A stretch of 64,000 nt of DNA from SAR324 cluster bacterium. GTDB lineage: Bacteria; SAR324; NAC60-12. How positions within the stretch are numbered: the first letter of the stretch is position 1; each line of letters starts with the position of its first letter. This document shows positions 18,701 to 28,700 of this stretch, in pieces. Made by a program: the position numbers and the translations under genes. The DNA lies in the NCBI GenBank assembly GCA_028281495.1, contig JANQJU010000098.1, positions 1 through 64,000 of the forward strand. The letters run 5' to 3'. Below the pieces are notes generated by a model, which saw only the letters and a program-made list of their open reading frames with translations, was not told where the DNA came from and did not search any database.

Positions 18701-20128
18701 TTCCAAATCCGCTGTGATTTGTTCAGGACTGAGTAAAGTGGGCAGTTGCAACTGGAGAACCCGGCCCTCCAAAAACCGGTTTTCCAAGTTAACCAATGTT
18801 CCTCTCAGGCTCTCGTCGAACGTCCCCGTGCCTTCCAAGCGGATCGAAGCATTGGCGTCGGAGCCATCGCTTAATAAATTGCTCACTTGGGGTTGGTAGT
18901 TGGAAGCCACAATCAAACCGTTCGCAAGCGTTTCCGATGGTAGGGACAACGTGATGGCTTCTCCAAAACGAATGGTTTGTGGATCTTGCCCGTTGACAAT
19001 CAACCAAGCATTGGAATCACTATTGTTATCATCATTATTAATTGTGAAAGTGATATTGGAAGCCTCTGAAGCCATCGGAGGAATGGCAAAAACGATATCC
19101 GAAGCCCAATGGGAAACTTCAGGAAGACAAATGCCCAAGTTGCCTTTTAATTGAGACAGCAATGCAGAACAGGCTGGGTCAGCAGTGATCGAATCATTGT
19201 TCGTAGCAAGACTCCATTGATTCTGAGCATCTTTAGTCCATAGTTGTGGAGGTGATGCCGCCGGGATTGAAACATTTTCATTGCCACTGATTTCTCCATC
19301 GAAAGCTAAGTTCACATCTTGCCAAGACCCGTTTTGCAGGTAGCGATAAGCTTTTAGCTCGCCTCCTTGATCTACCCAATTTTTAATGTTGTGGGGACTC
19401 ATGCCATGTAAAAACTCGGTGATGGCCAAACTGAGAGTCCCTGAAAAATCAAACTCATTATGCCTGATCCACTCCCCCGCACGATTGAGCGTCTCAAAAT
19501 GGACTCCGCCCACCACGACATGGTTGTCGACAAAAGGAGGTGTTCCATAGGGCAGCATTGCCACCTGACGCAATGGAAAGGCTTCTACTTCTAGCGTTTC
19601 ACTCAAACAAAGTGTGGTCACCTGTGCTCGTAAAGTTTGGGTTCGATTCTGTAGGGTTTCTGGATACAGACTATGATTCAAAACACTCCCCGCCACGGGC
19701 TGGCAGCGGTTTTGGTACTCGATTTGTAAAAGTTTGCGGGCAAAGATCCGATGGGGCACGGCATCGGTTTTGTCCATCATCAGCAGTTCTGAAGGAAACG
19801 ATGTGGACGTGTTATCGACTTGCCTGATTTTCCATCGGGGACTCAACAACGTTTGAGTTCCCGGCCACTGGGCGTGCAATCGGATTTCGCTGCCTTGTTT
19901 ATAAGCCGTCACCTCAGCATCAGGAACCCGCTGCCCATTCCAAGTCACAATAGTGCCTGCAAAGTCATACCCTTCAATGCGGAGATTGAAATTTCCCAAT
20001 CCATCCGCAACGGTTGGCTCCGTGATGATTTCTGAAGATGGATCAATGGGACGGGTCGTGGTGGTTTGTTCTGTTGGCCCTAAACCACATGCTCCACACA
20101 GACATAGAATGATGATTAAACGCCACAT
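15794..20128 (-). CDS. Large modular lipoprotein with carboxypeptidase-regulatory-like and DED repeats
   Basis: 1444 residues. Lipoprotein signal MWRLIIILCLCGAC, with Cys 14 as the likely lipidation site. The body is a string of beta-sandwich modules. Two have the carboxypeptidase-regulatory/CNA-B-like pattern (LTGVVRDNESSVPIPGAVVAV; IYGFLVQELDQSETIPDAEI with TTKPGGDGWFRLP). Near the C-terminus are two units of a repeat with F-(S/T)-DED at the start, an (I/L)-x-x-Y-x-L-(Y/F) strand, and ITHLVAF/GATHLLVF at the end; the same repeat fills the gene at 20505. The protein probably sits on the outer membrane or cell surface as a partner of the giant protein. Its first codons overlap the end of the small lipoprotein gene (20116-20128). 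Confidence 0.8.
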   Translation of the reverse strand: MWRLIIILCLCGACGLGPTEQTTTTRPIDPSSEIITEPTVADGLGNFNLRIEGYDFAGTIVTWNGQRVPDAEVTAYKQGSEIRLHAQWPGTQTLLSPRWKIRQVDNTSTSFPSELLMMDKTDAVPHRIFARKLLQIEYQNRCQPVAGSVLNHSLYPETLQNRTQTLRAQVTTLCLSETLEVEAFPLRQVAMLPYGTPPFVDNHVVVGGVHFETLNRAGEWIRHNEFDFSGTLSLAITEFLHGMSPHNIKNWVDQGGELKAYRYLQNGSWQDVNLAFDGEISGNENVSIPAASPPQLWTKDAQNQWSLATNNDSITADPACSALLSQLKGNLGICLPEVSHWASDIVFAIPPMASEASNITFTINNDDNNSDSNAWLIVNGQDPQTIRFGEAITLSLPSETLANGLIVASNYQPQVSNLLSDGSDANASIRLEGTGTFDESLRGTLVNLENRFLEGRVLQLQLPTLLSPEQITADLENGIRVGASDEAQYRWFFRKVGQPDFINIDRDNRAGEYETHTLSIEEMRSNFTEPGWYEIQLRSTLSADTQGVPADWPEIIEGITVRVEPGEVATALPPLQCTEFELEGSQIEKPAADETVSEDGLEPEQPLRIAEINLHLPLPLKMRFLRSRPNGAFNWQHIPSGACPFLDLQIEDPARPYASQWTPLFSCNSLGTYSIQPAEQGTLTGVVRDNESSVPIPGAVVAVNHPLQIIDEEGNPQYRRFWMGSQRQTTDAQGRFAFEAVPSQPIELLIQGPEDQSQIYLYEASSPFTVADQAAVEQTLTLVTRTVSLISNVQTPFLADLTLSHDRNDNSVHLRTIPLVEFDLGGTSLPSELPSITETGQLFLTHNETRTNLPWPTDGVVDLVLPLSPGTNRIRLDYQVGNETASTPEYRVTGAFEHGSIYGFLVQELDQSETIPDAEITMQGPHYRQTTKPGGDGWFRLPYLPTNQPLEMIVGPPGSATRHQVEFFQDGQSRNLGRFAIASTATGLNLSSEVSGTDEEFAVGWEVREPVFELNRLSNALLNVSGFDVASTELHIQVLNLTTGGSLFSTAPEVQIRSDLLVGNGSSEGISTFLPPGVNLVQVYHGSFRGMRISSQQRIEVPATPNASIDISGVPARDSVYILLKFDGIDDYSDTHLYLWHNGRWADRSVAMNNVYRNQIMLNVPTIEPGTQSIQAFLEVPAVSAITETGIITEGLSTFTASKRIVVTTSELIPVFSPSRVNFSDEDSAPGFIEGTVEMTQALDITAIQHYTLFLAALEQRSELESFDNSQFNLLCALESYDVFADSLTYKFAPGTTLTSPITHLVAFSGNSNGFNPQGPSLLIADQGQGLPQFAAQALGFTDEDPVEGSISGIVNISRAIDESSITNYLLYWGTPNEDGLIDQSDKADPNPIAFVGRTGTSLAYELEPIDIPEGATHLLVFTFNSFGEMETGIDLEITDLKGG

Positions 20129-20508
20129 GTTGTTTCCACGGAAGAATCGTTACTGGGGATAAGAATGACCGGACCGACTTCGATAGGGACCGGTCGCGTT
20201 TTTCCTGCAACTGAAAACTCCAAGCATGTTTGAGTTAATCCTTGTTCTCGCTCTGGGTTGATCGTTACAAGCACCTGTTCTCCCTTCTGTTCCGCTCTGG
20301 CCAATATGCCAGCCACCGGCTCCCCGGCTTGGTTAAAAACCGCACCCACAACAAAGGCTGCATCCAAATCCAAGCGGAAGGAACCACTTGAGTCGGTTCT
20401 TTGCTCTTCGGATGTGACCGATTGTTGTGCACTTTCCTGAGAGGTCCCTTCTGAACATGCAACCAATCCAACAGCAACGATCAGCAGCACCCACCTGCAG
20501 GAAATCAC
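20116..20508 (-). CDS. Small lipoprotein with CNA-B/carboxypeptidase-like fold
   Basis: I choose GTG at 20508 as start: it overlaps the TGA of the upstream gene (GTGA) and begins a compact lipoprotein signal MISCRWVLLIVAVGLVAC. A longer start at 20568 would bury the signal behind 20 polar residues. The mature part (about 112 residues) is Ser/Thr/Gln-rich, then strands (RLDLDAAFVVGAVFNQAGEP, VAGILARAEQKGEQVLVTI) with the G-x-V-x-x-x-x-G-x-P-V-x-G pattern of carboxypeptidase-regulatory-like domains. Probably an envelope accessory factor of the giant operon; exact role unknown. Confidence 0.65.
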   Translation of the reverse strand: MISCRWVLLIVAVGLVACSEGTSQESAQQSVTSEEQRTDSSGSFRLDLDAAFVVGAVFNQAGEPVAGILARAEQKGEQVLVTINPEREQGLTQTCLEFSVAGKTRPVPIEVGPVILIPSNDSSVETTCGV

Positions 20509-22715
20509 CAGGAAAAACTTCTGCCGAATGCCAAAAAAAGTTGGCTGAAATTTTGCGCTTCCGTCCATTTTTGCTCAACCGTTTTACGTTGGCTTGATTG
20601 CTCTGGTATTTGTTCAAAATCAGGGGGTTGCAGAGGAAATCCAAATCCCACTTGAAACCCGAAATCCAATTGCCAATCGCTGTAACGAAATTGGACTCCC
20701 GCCTCTCCCATCAGTACGAGTCCTGCCGAATAGTGTTTAAAGGTTCTTTTTTGCGACGATGCTTCGAAAGGGTTTTCGGCCGAGGACGTGACTTCAAATT
20801 CTGTTCCCCGAAAGTCTAAATGCCATTCTGACAGTCCACCACCACCTCCCCAATAAAAGCCCTCCCAAAGGGTTCCTATTTCGAATGGGAATCGCCGATG
20901 CCCAGCTACCAGCATTTGCCGGGTGATTTCTAAACGATTGAGCGTCTCGCTGCTGGCTGTGAGTCGTCGTCCTAAAAACGTCCCATTGCTGAATTGCGTC
21001 CATTGCAGCCAACATGCCCATGAAGCCTCTTTTCGATATTGATACAGCAAGGTCGGATACAGAGAAGGAAGCCCCCACCCCAATGCCACGTGATGCCGAG
21101 TCGGAAAAACGGGTTGATAAGATATCGTTGAAGAGGACACTTTGGAGGGAATCTCCTGAACTGCCGCCTTGGTAGACTCCACATCAATCGAAAATTCATA
21201 GGGAGTGGATTCGCATGCGCTATCCTGCTTGTTGCCTGCCTGATTTTCAGTTTTGGCACTTGGCTTCCCACATCGGCGTTCTCGGGACTTCACTAAGAAA
21301 TGAGTGGCCTCCAGAGGACGAGTGAGATTTTTAGGTAGCTTGATGGAAATTACAGAGGGAATATTGGTTGTATCCACATCGGCCACTGCCAAAGCCGCGC
21401 GCCCAGGATATTTGAGCTGCGGGCCAATCCCCCAATAAACAGCATAACCCGTCGTGTCTGTTGAATTGATGGGAGTGATCTTCAGATTCGGCGATGGAAG
21501 AGAACTTGCGTTGACCGCACTGTTTGAAAGTTCCGGTGGAGCACCCACATCAATAACTTCCCAGGATGCAGGAAGGGAGGCCAAACCTATTGTTTGATCT
21601 CGCATTACCCCGCTTGCCCATTGAGGATGATTCTGGGCATAAGCCAAGATATGGGTTGCCTCTGAAGGAATAAGTGTGTTGAGTTCGAAACGATATCCTA
21701 GATCGTCTTTAGTAGTAACTGGTAAGGTATCGATCCACCCCTCAGGTAACCGGTGGTTGGGGCTGCTTCCCCAAAACAGAGCATAGTGGGTTATATTGAG
21801 AGTATCGGCTGGAGGGATTATTTTGATATCACCTGCCAGTTCTCCTCCATCTTCATCGCGGTCCCGCCCCAAAAAGATCAAACCCTGAGGTTTCTGCATG
21901 GCTCGCCCTAAGTCTTGAATCGGCGAGAACGTCCCCCGATTCATCACGCCTTGTGCATTTCCTGAAACCAAAACCAATGTTTCTGCTGAGGCCGGAATGC
22001 TCAGGCGCAACTGTAACTTATGAACAATGGTAGGCTCCCAAATACCCGGAATGTTAGCTTCCACGGGAATCTGTGCAATCGACCCCAAATTCAGCAAACG
22101 GTTGCCAAACGCATCTCCCCAAAACAACTCCCAATGCGTGACATCTGCTATTTCACTGGGCTTGGGTTCGGTGAACCTTAGGCTGCCGGTGATGATGCCA
22201 GGAGTATTGTCTTCATCATCAAACGTGAATTGGGGGGCGAGCGTAATGGGGACTCCATAATCAAAAATCGGAAACAACGCGCCTTCAGCCTTTTCTCCAC
22301 CCTGCGAGCCGCTTCGAGCCAACAAGTGAGTAGCACCACTCGGAATGGCTGTGGCTCCCAATAGGCATTTGAATTGATCGGCTTCAAATCGACAATCAGA
22401 AGTTCTATCCGAGGAACCGTCGCGATTCGACATGTAAGCAATTGCCGGCACATCTGGTAGTGCCTGGCCGTCAGCCGTTGCCCAATAGAGGACATAGAAC
22501 GTAATGTCGCTATTGAATATTGCGGGCAAAACTTCAACCGTGCCTTGAACCACACCGCCTCTAGGATTTTCATCTTTAAATGATATTGCTGCGGGGGCAT
22601 TGCGTGGTGCATCCACCCCAGTGAACTGCAACACTCCCTGAGCGACTACCGTATTGATTCCACCACAGTAGCTGATGCAGGCGAACACAAGGTATCTCAT
22701 CCAAAACGCTCTCAT
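20505..22715 (-). CDS. Outer-membrane protein: four DED repeats plus C-terminal beta-barrel
   Basis: 736 residues with a signal peptide ending VVAQ (about 26). Residues 40-490 hold four copies of a module of about 110 residues: start F-(K/D)-D-E-(D/N), G-x-(V/I)-x-G, middle I-T-x-Y-x-L-(Y/F)-W-(A/G), end I-P-S-x-A-T-H-(L/I)-L. The last 210 residues have aromatic-rich amphipathic strands (HHVALGWGLPSLYPTLLYQY, ACWLQWTQF, YSDWQLDFGFQVGFGF) and end FLAFGRSFSW, the usual outer-membrane insertion signal. It could be the outer-membrane secretion or anchoring unit for the giant protein encoded just upstream, whose stop overlaps its ATG (ATGA, 22712-22715). Confidence 0.78.
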   Translation of the reverse strand: MRAFWMRYLVFACISYCGGINTVVAQGVLQFTGVDAPRNAPAAISFKDENPRGGVVQGTVEVLPAIFNSDITFYVLYWATADGQALPDVPAIAYMSNRDGSSDRTSDCRFEADQFKCLLGATAIPSGATHLLARSGSQGGEKAEGALFPIFDYGVPITLAPQFTFDDEDNTPGIITGSLRFTEPKPSEIADVTHWELFWGDAFGNRLLNLGSIAQIPVEANIPGIWEPTIVHKLQLRLSIPASAETLVLVSGNAQGVMNRGTFSPIQDLGRAMQKPQGLIFLGRDRDEDGGELAGDIKIIPPADTLNITHYALFWGSSPNHRLPEGWIDTLPVTTKDDLGYRFELNTLIPSEATHILAYAQNHPQWASGVMRDQTIGLASLPASWEVIDVGAPPELSNSAVNASSLPSPNLKITPINSTDTTGYAVYWGIGPQLKYPGRAALAVADVDTTNIPSVISIKLPKNLTRPLEATHFLVKSRERRCGKPSAKTENQAGNKQDSACESTPYEFSIDVESTKAAVQEIPSKVSSSTISYQPVFPTRHHVALGWGLPSLYPTLLYQYRKEASWACWLQWTQFSNGTFLGRRLTASSETLNRLEITRQMLVAGHRRFPFEIGTLWEGFYWGGGGGLSEWHLDFRGTEFEVTSSAENPFEASSQKRTFKHYSAGLVLMGEAGVQFRYSDWQLDFGFQVGFGFPLQPPDFEQIPEQSSQRKTVEQKWTEAQNFSQLFLAFGRSFSW

Positions 22716-25700
22716 GCTCCCTCCTGTATTGTGTCACAGTTGATCAGCAAATCAGGCGATTCGAAGGGGGCCGGTGGTGGGCAAATATCCGTTTCGGAGG
22801 GGCTAACCTCGAAATCTACGCGCACCCAGAAGGCTTCGCCCACTTGAACCGAATCAAACGTCGCGATTCCCGCTTCTTGCAATCGTTTTTGAATGGAATC
22901 GATGGAAGAATAAGCGAGCCATTCAGAACCAGACCACTTCCAAACCGAATGGGTCTTTTGCCGAAATGAAAAGTCTGGTTGCCCCTGAGGTTTAGGATCA
23001 TCCGCACACGCCCATAAGAACAACACCACCAATAAAACAGCCAAAAGGCCTTCCCCATTTCGCCAAGTCAACCGTGGACCAGGAATACTAAAACAGAGGA
23101 GAACTCCTAGAGACATTATTAAGCTCCCTCCTATCCAATACGGGGGGGCTGAGGAACGAGCGAGTTCGTGTTGCTGTTGGGTTTTCTTTTCATCGAAATT
23201 GATGGCTTCAACAATTTTATTAACTGGGGTGGGGCTTGAGATACTGAGTACGTGCCACCCTTCACTAAGGTTGTTTAACACAGGTCCTAAGTCGTAGCGG
23301 CCTGATTGTGGATAGAGCACATTGCCCGTTTCTGAAGCTTGAATATAAAAGCCGCTTCCTGCCTGTTGCCTTGGGAATGGTACTTCAGCAGTCAACCAGT
23401 CGGTACGATTCAGCGATACCAATTCCGAATTATTCCAATAGGCTACGGAACTCGCTTCCGGGAGCTGCAAGAAAATATCGGCAACCGAGATCTCACTGAA
23501 TGTGGGAACTCCCACTAAATTCCAGCCGGGCGTCAATGGGACTGGGCTTACGGCTGAAACCAGAGTGTAGGCTTCGCCGCTTAAGACACTTTGGGATTGA
23601 TTCCCCACCTCTAAGGAAACTGTTTCCGAAAAGGTCCATTGAGTGGTGTTCGTATCCAAATCATACACGATGCTGGAAACCGAATTGGCTCTGAGGACCG
23701 GTAAGTAAACAGGCAAGGCTGAATCAACAGAAACCCCTAAGTAGATACCTTGAGCAGAATTGTCGGGAATCACTGACAAAGGAAGCTGGGCCAACCGGGC
23801 ATTGTCTGGAGGGGTTGCCAACTGCACATTATTCAACCGAACTTCCTCTGAACTGGCTTTGGGTTGGGTGATATGCACCTGAGTTCCCCAGGTCATCGGA
23901 GGAAACCATAAGGGGGTGAGTCCCGCCGTGTTTCCCGAAGCCTGGGAAAGGTAGATTCCGATTTGTCCATCTGGGGCCAAGGTTACTGAGGCTTGCAGGC
24001 GGTTGCCTTGGGGGCTGTTCATTTCTGGCATTTCCGCCACGAGATATTGATCGTGGCCCAAAGAAAGTTCAGTGCCTTGGGGCAAGCCGATTTGGGTAAT
24101 ACCTTCCGAGCTTCCCTCTAGGCTCAAAGAAACAGATGTATCAGGAGCGATGCGAGTGTTCAGTGTACGTTGTAGACCGTCGTTACCAGGAGAAGACAAA
24201 TCAAAGTTTACAACGAGTGACGGCTCTGTGGCTCCGTCTTCCAGTTCAAAGTTTCCAATAAATGGCCATGTGCTTTGAATCGAGGAAATTACTTCCGTGG
24301 ATGAGGTGCCTAAAGTCACCGATATCGCATTCATCGTGTCGGCAATGAGTTGCCCTTGATAGATAATATTATGCTGAGTGGTCGCTTGCTGAAAAACACC
24401 AATAATCCCGGCCGCTTTCGTGAAGTCCAACGCCACTCCAGCAGGAAAACTGAATTCATATGGAGACAGCCCCTCGGCACTCAAGCGAGCTTCAACAACA
24501 TCGTCAGATTGCGTGGGGGTTTGGGCTTCATACCGGTAGCTCGTATTTGCTAAGTCAACGAGAAATTCCGTTTGAATCAGGTTATTTGACAGATCAATTT
24601 GCGTACCTGAAGGAACTGAAATCTCAGTAGAAACTCCATTGGCATATCGAGAAACTTGAGTTGCTGTGCCATCGGGTTGAAAAAACCATTGATGCTGGTT
24701 TCCTGCAATCGTGGCTTCTACGATGGAGGCCCCGTCTGGGTGATGAAACACCGTCTCCACTCCCGTTAAAAGAGAAGACTGCAAACGAGTTTCTAGTGCA
24801 TCGGAATTCGGATCTTTCACCGTATGAGCCAACATCGAACCTTCCAAAGCCGATTGTGTTTCGGTGGAAGTCGAGGCACGCTGAAAACTCGGTGTGGTTA
24901 TGTGTGTGCTCGACACTTGGCTGATGGAATTATGAGGGATGCTTACCTTGTAATTACCTAAAACTTCTTGACGTGAAGGGGCCGTTGTCACTGTGGTGAG
25001 TGCGTGGTTGCATCGTCCCCGGTCATCCTCAACGGTAAGCCGAAAGGTAAATGTTTCTTCAAATAAGGTGATTGCTGGAGCATTAAATTGTGCTCGTGCC
25101 GTGTCCTCATCAGTCAAATCAAGGGCAAATCCCGAACAATCCGTTTCCAACGGCGTGCATTGCTCGTCATCCAGCAAAAGATTGGGAGAGAGCAGATTGT
25201 CGCAGACGGGTTGCCAGCGATACGTCAACGTGTCGTTATCCGCATCGGAAGACTTGGAACCATCTAACAATACAGGCGATCCTTCTAACGTTCGCTGTCC
25301 CTGCGAAGAGGGAATAGCCACAGGGGCTTGGTTCGTTTCCTGAACCACCCCTGATACGAAATTGGGGACCATTTTTTCTATGTAAACCGGATCAACGGTG
25401 TTTTCTTCATCAAGATCAAAAATGAGTTGAAAGGATTGATCTCCATTGGGAATCCCATCGTCCAATCCTGTAATTGTGACAAACTGCGGTAAATCCCAGT
25501 TATTGGGCTGAAAAGTCAGATGTGAGGGGGTGAAAGTGATCAATTGATTGGGCGTTACCGCCAACGTCAAAGCCACCGTCGCCTGAGGTACTTGACTGAG
25601 TGCAATACTCAAATCCACTTGGCTGCCATCGTTGGTCACAATGACGGTATCCGGCGAATGTTGAATGCCAGGGATTCGGTCGGTTAAATTGATTTGCCCT

Positions 25701-28700
25701 TGAACATTGAACAATTGTGGAATGTTCCCGTTGAAGTGAACATTAGGAGCAATGGTAACGTTTTGTAAAAACGAATTGGTATCGACACTCAACGTAATTG
25801 CAGATTCGACACTGAGATCGATTCCCGCTAGCTCTCCTCCGGTCATGAAAAAGATGTTGGCACCGCTAGAGAAATCCATCTCTGAAAACCGTAGTTGACT
25901 GTTGACTAGTTGCAAACGGCTTCCAGGGAAAAAAATGGATAAAATTTCAAACCGTATCACACCTCCTGCACTCAACAATGTGCCCGAAGATTGCACTGAA
26001 GATTCGAAAGTAATATCCGCAGCCCCCGCATCAATGGCTTCGCCAACAGCAAGCGTCAGGGCATCGCGAATGACTAAATCGGCACTCGCTGACCCCAAAG
26101 TGAGTGTGTTGCCATTGAGCACCAGTGTGTTGATTATAAAATCATCCGGAGAATCAATCGTGATGTCATCTAACAAGGTAATCGAATTCAAGTTTTCTAA
26201 ACCTAAAGTCCCGTTAGCAATGACCAGATCGTTGGCCAAAGACATGTTGCCTCCGGTTACTTGAAAAGAACCTTGGCCTACATTGACTGCCCCTCCCAAT
26301 GTGAGTTGTTCCCCACTGAACAAAAAAGATCCCTGAGTTGCAATGAAGTCTGACTGCAACGTGAGACTGGCTCCGAAAGCCAAAGACAATTTTTCGGTCT
26401 GCACGGGTAAGGTGACACTTTGAACAATCGTCAGATCAATGCCTAAGATAGTAAGTTGAGAACCCCGAAGGAGTAAGCTCTCAATTTCTAATGTTCGGGG
26501 AATGCCGGTGGAGAGTATGCCAAAACTCGACATTTCGAGTGTCAAATCCTGCGTAGTGAACACGGATTGCTCTAACGCCAATCCTTCTCCAAAACGCAAT
26601 GTGGAGTTCTGCATATCCAAAGCCCCCGTTCCTAAATTCCCCCCACTGCTTAGGGTCAAACGGGCATTCGATACCGATATCTGCGACCCCCCTGGCAAAT
26701 TCAGACTCGATTCGAGGCGAAACTCGCCCCCTTCTACCGCAATCGCTTTGCCGCCTGAAAGATCAAGCGGGCTTCCAATCTGGAAGGTACGTCCAGCAGC
26801 ACTTCGATAAGTGAGTGCTGTCCCGTTGAAAGTGAAATTGTTGATAGTTTGGTCGAACGAGGAATCCCAGACAATGTTTCCATTGATTTCTAACGTGTCT
26901 ATGGTTTCATTCGTCCATTGCCACGTCACATTCATATCATTGGAAACGACCAACTCTCCTTGGCTCATGTCCATCGCCCCAGTGCTTTCTGTATTGGGCG
27001 TATCCCCTAACACCAAACGGTTGGCATTCATTTGCAGCGTTCCATCCAACAGCAATGCATTGTTGAGAGAGAGAGAGCCTTCCGTACCATTGACTCTCAC
27101 CTCGGTGCCCACGGGAATTTGCAAAGCATCAACAATAGTAAGCTCAACCCCATCAATGTTGAGATTGGTAGAAGCCGTCATAGCCAACGACTGTAAAGTC
27201 ATTGATTGTTGGAAAGTCAGTCCGCTGGTGGGAATTTCTGTGCCTGTGTCTTCCACTGCATCGGCCAGCAAATTGACTGTTCCCGAAAAGTCTCCAGCAA
27301 GGTTAAAAATCAACCCACTGTTCGCATCGTTCAATGTGATATTCCCTTGAAGCCAATTGCCATTACCCGTTAACGTCAATGTGTTTGCACCTAATGGGAT
27401 TGCATCTCCGTTGTAAGTCACATTCCCATCGAACTGCATTTCCGAATTGGCACTCAACGATATATTGCCTTCAATCGTTAACGTTCCCGTGATGGAAAGC
27501 ACCCCTCCATTGAGATTTAAACCTTGCTGGAAGTTTAGAGCTCCTGATGAAACAATGCTTAACTGAACCCCTGTGGGAATTGTCATCAAACCACCAACGG
27601 TCAAAGTTTGGTTGGCCCCAATGTTATAGGTTACGTCGTTGTTAAGAAATTGATCGCCTGTTAGAGTGATATCTGAACTGATTGTGATACCTTTTCCAGG
27701 GTTGAGATCTGTAGTCGTGACGAAATCAGTGGTCACTCCACTTAACACTACCTCGCTATTAGGATCGTTGAGATCAATGGGGTTGGTGACGGTAAATATA
27801 CCATTACCGGTTAGAGTTAAGACGTTCGGACCAATTTGAATAGAAGGTCCATCATAAGTTAGGTTTCCTATGAGATCGATGGTCGAACTCTGAGAAATCG
27901 TCATCACTCCAGTAACACTTACATTGCTATTGCTTTTCAGCACACCTCCATTCAGTACAATTCCACCAGGAACAATCAGTGTTCCGCTGTCAGTGAGATT
28001 CAATTGAATTCCAGAATTTAAGGTGATCGGGTTTGTAACAGTGAGTGGGCCATTCGCAATCGAGAGGTCTAGTGAGGCATTCAGTGTTAATGTGGTGATC
28101 GTCAGGGCATTGGTCACATCAATGCCCTGTCCCGTGTTGCTATTTGCACCGACTTGAACCAACGAGACCGTGCCAATGTTTTGCAAATCCAACAAGCTGT
28201 TGGGGGAATTAAGAACCAGCGCTCCTTGATTCAAAAAGGAACCTGTTCCTTGAATAGTGAGTTTGGTATCTCCCAGATTAATCGTCCCCCCTAAATAAGT
28301 CACTCCCGCTGCAAGGTCGATGATCGAATCGGCGGTTATGCTAATATTTCCTGGTAAAGTAACGGCGGCATTCACATCCAATGTGCCACCATTCAATACA
28401 ATGGGTGCGATTAGGCCACCCGTATTGTTCAAAGTCCATACTGTGCCGCTGGGCAAGGTGACGGCATCGGTGACCGTCAAAAACTGGTTAGCCGCGATAT
28501 CAAGCGTGTTCGAAGCAGTCATGGTCAAAGAACCAATGGTCGCACTACTATCCACATCCAGTTGTGCTCCAGCCACACTCACGTTGACTAGGTTCACGGA
28601 ACCCCCTGCAAGATTTAGAACCGAGGCTGCATCATTCAGCAAAATGGCTTGGCTATTGATGAAAGTACCGGTTCCTGAAAATGTGAGGGTGTTTGCGCCT

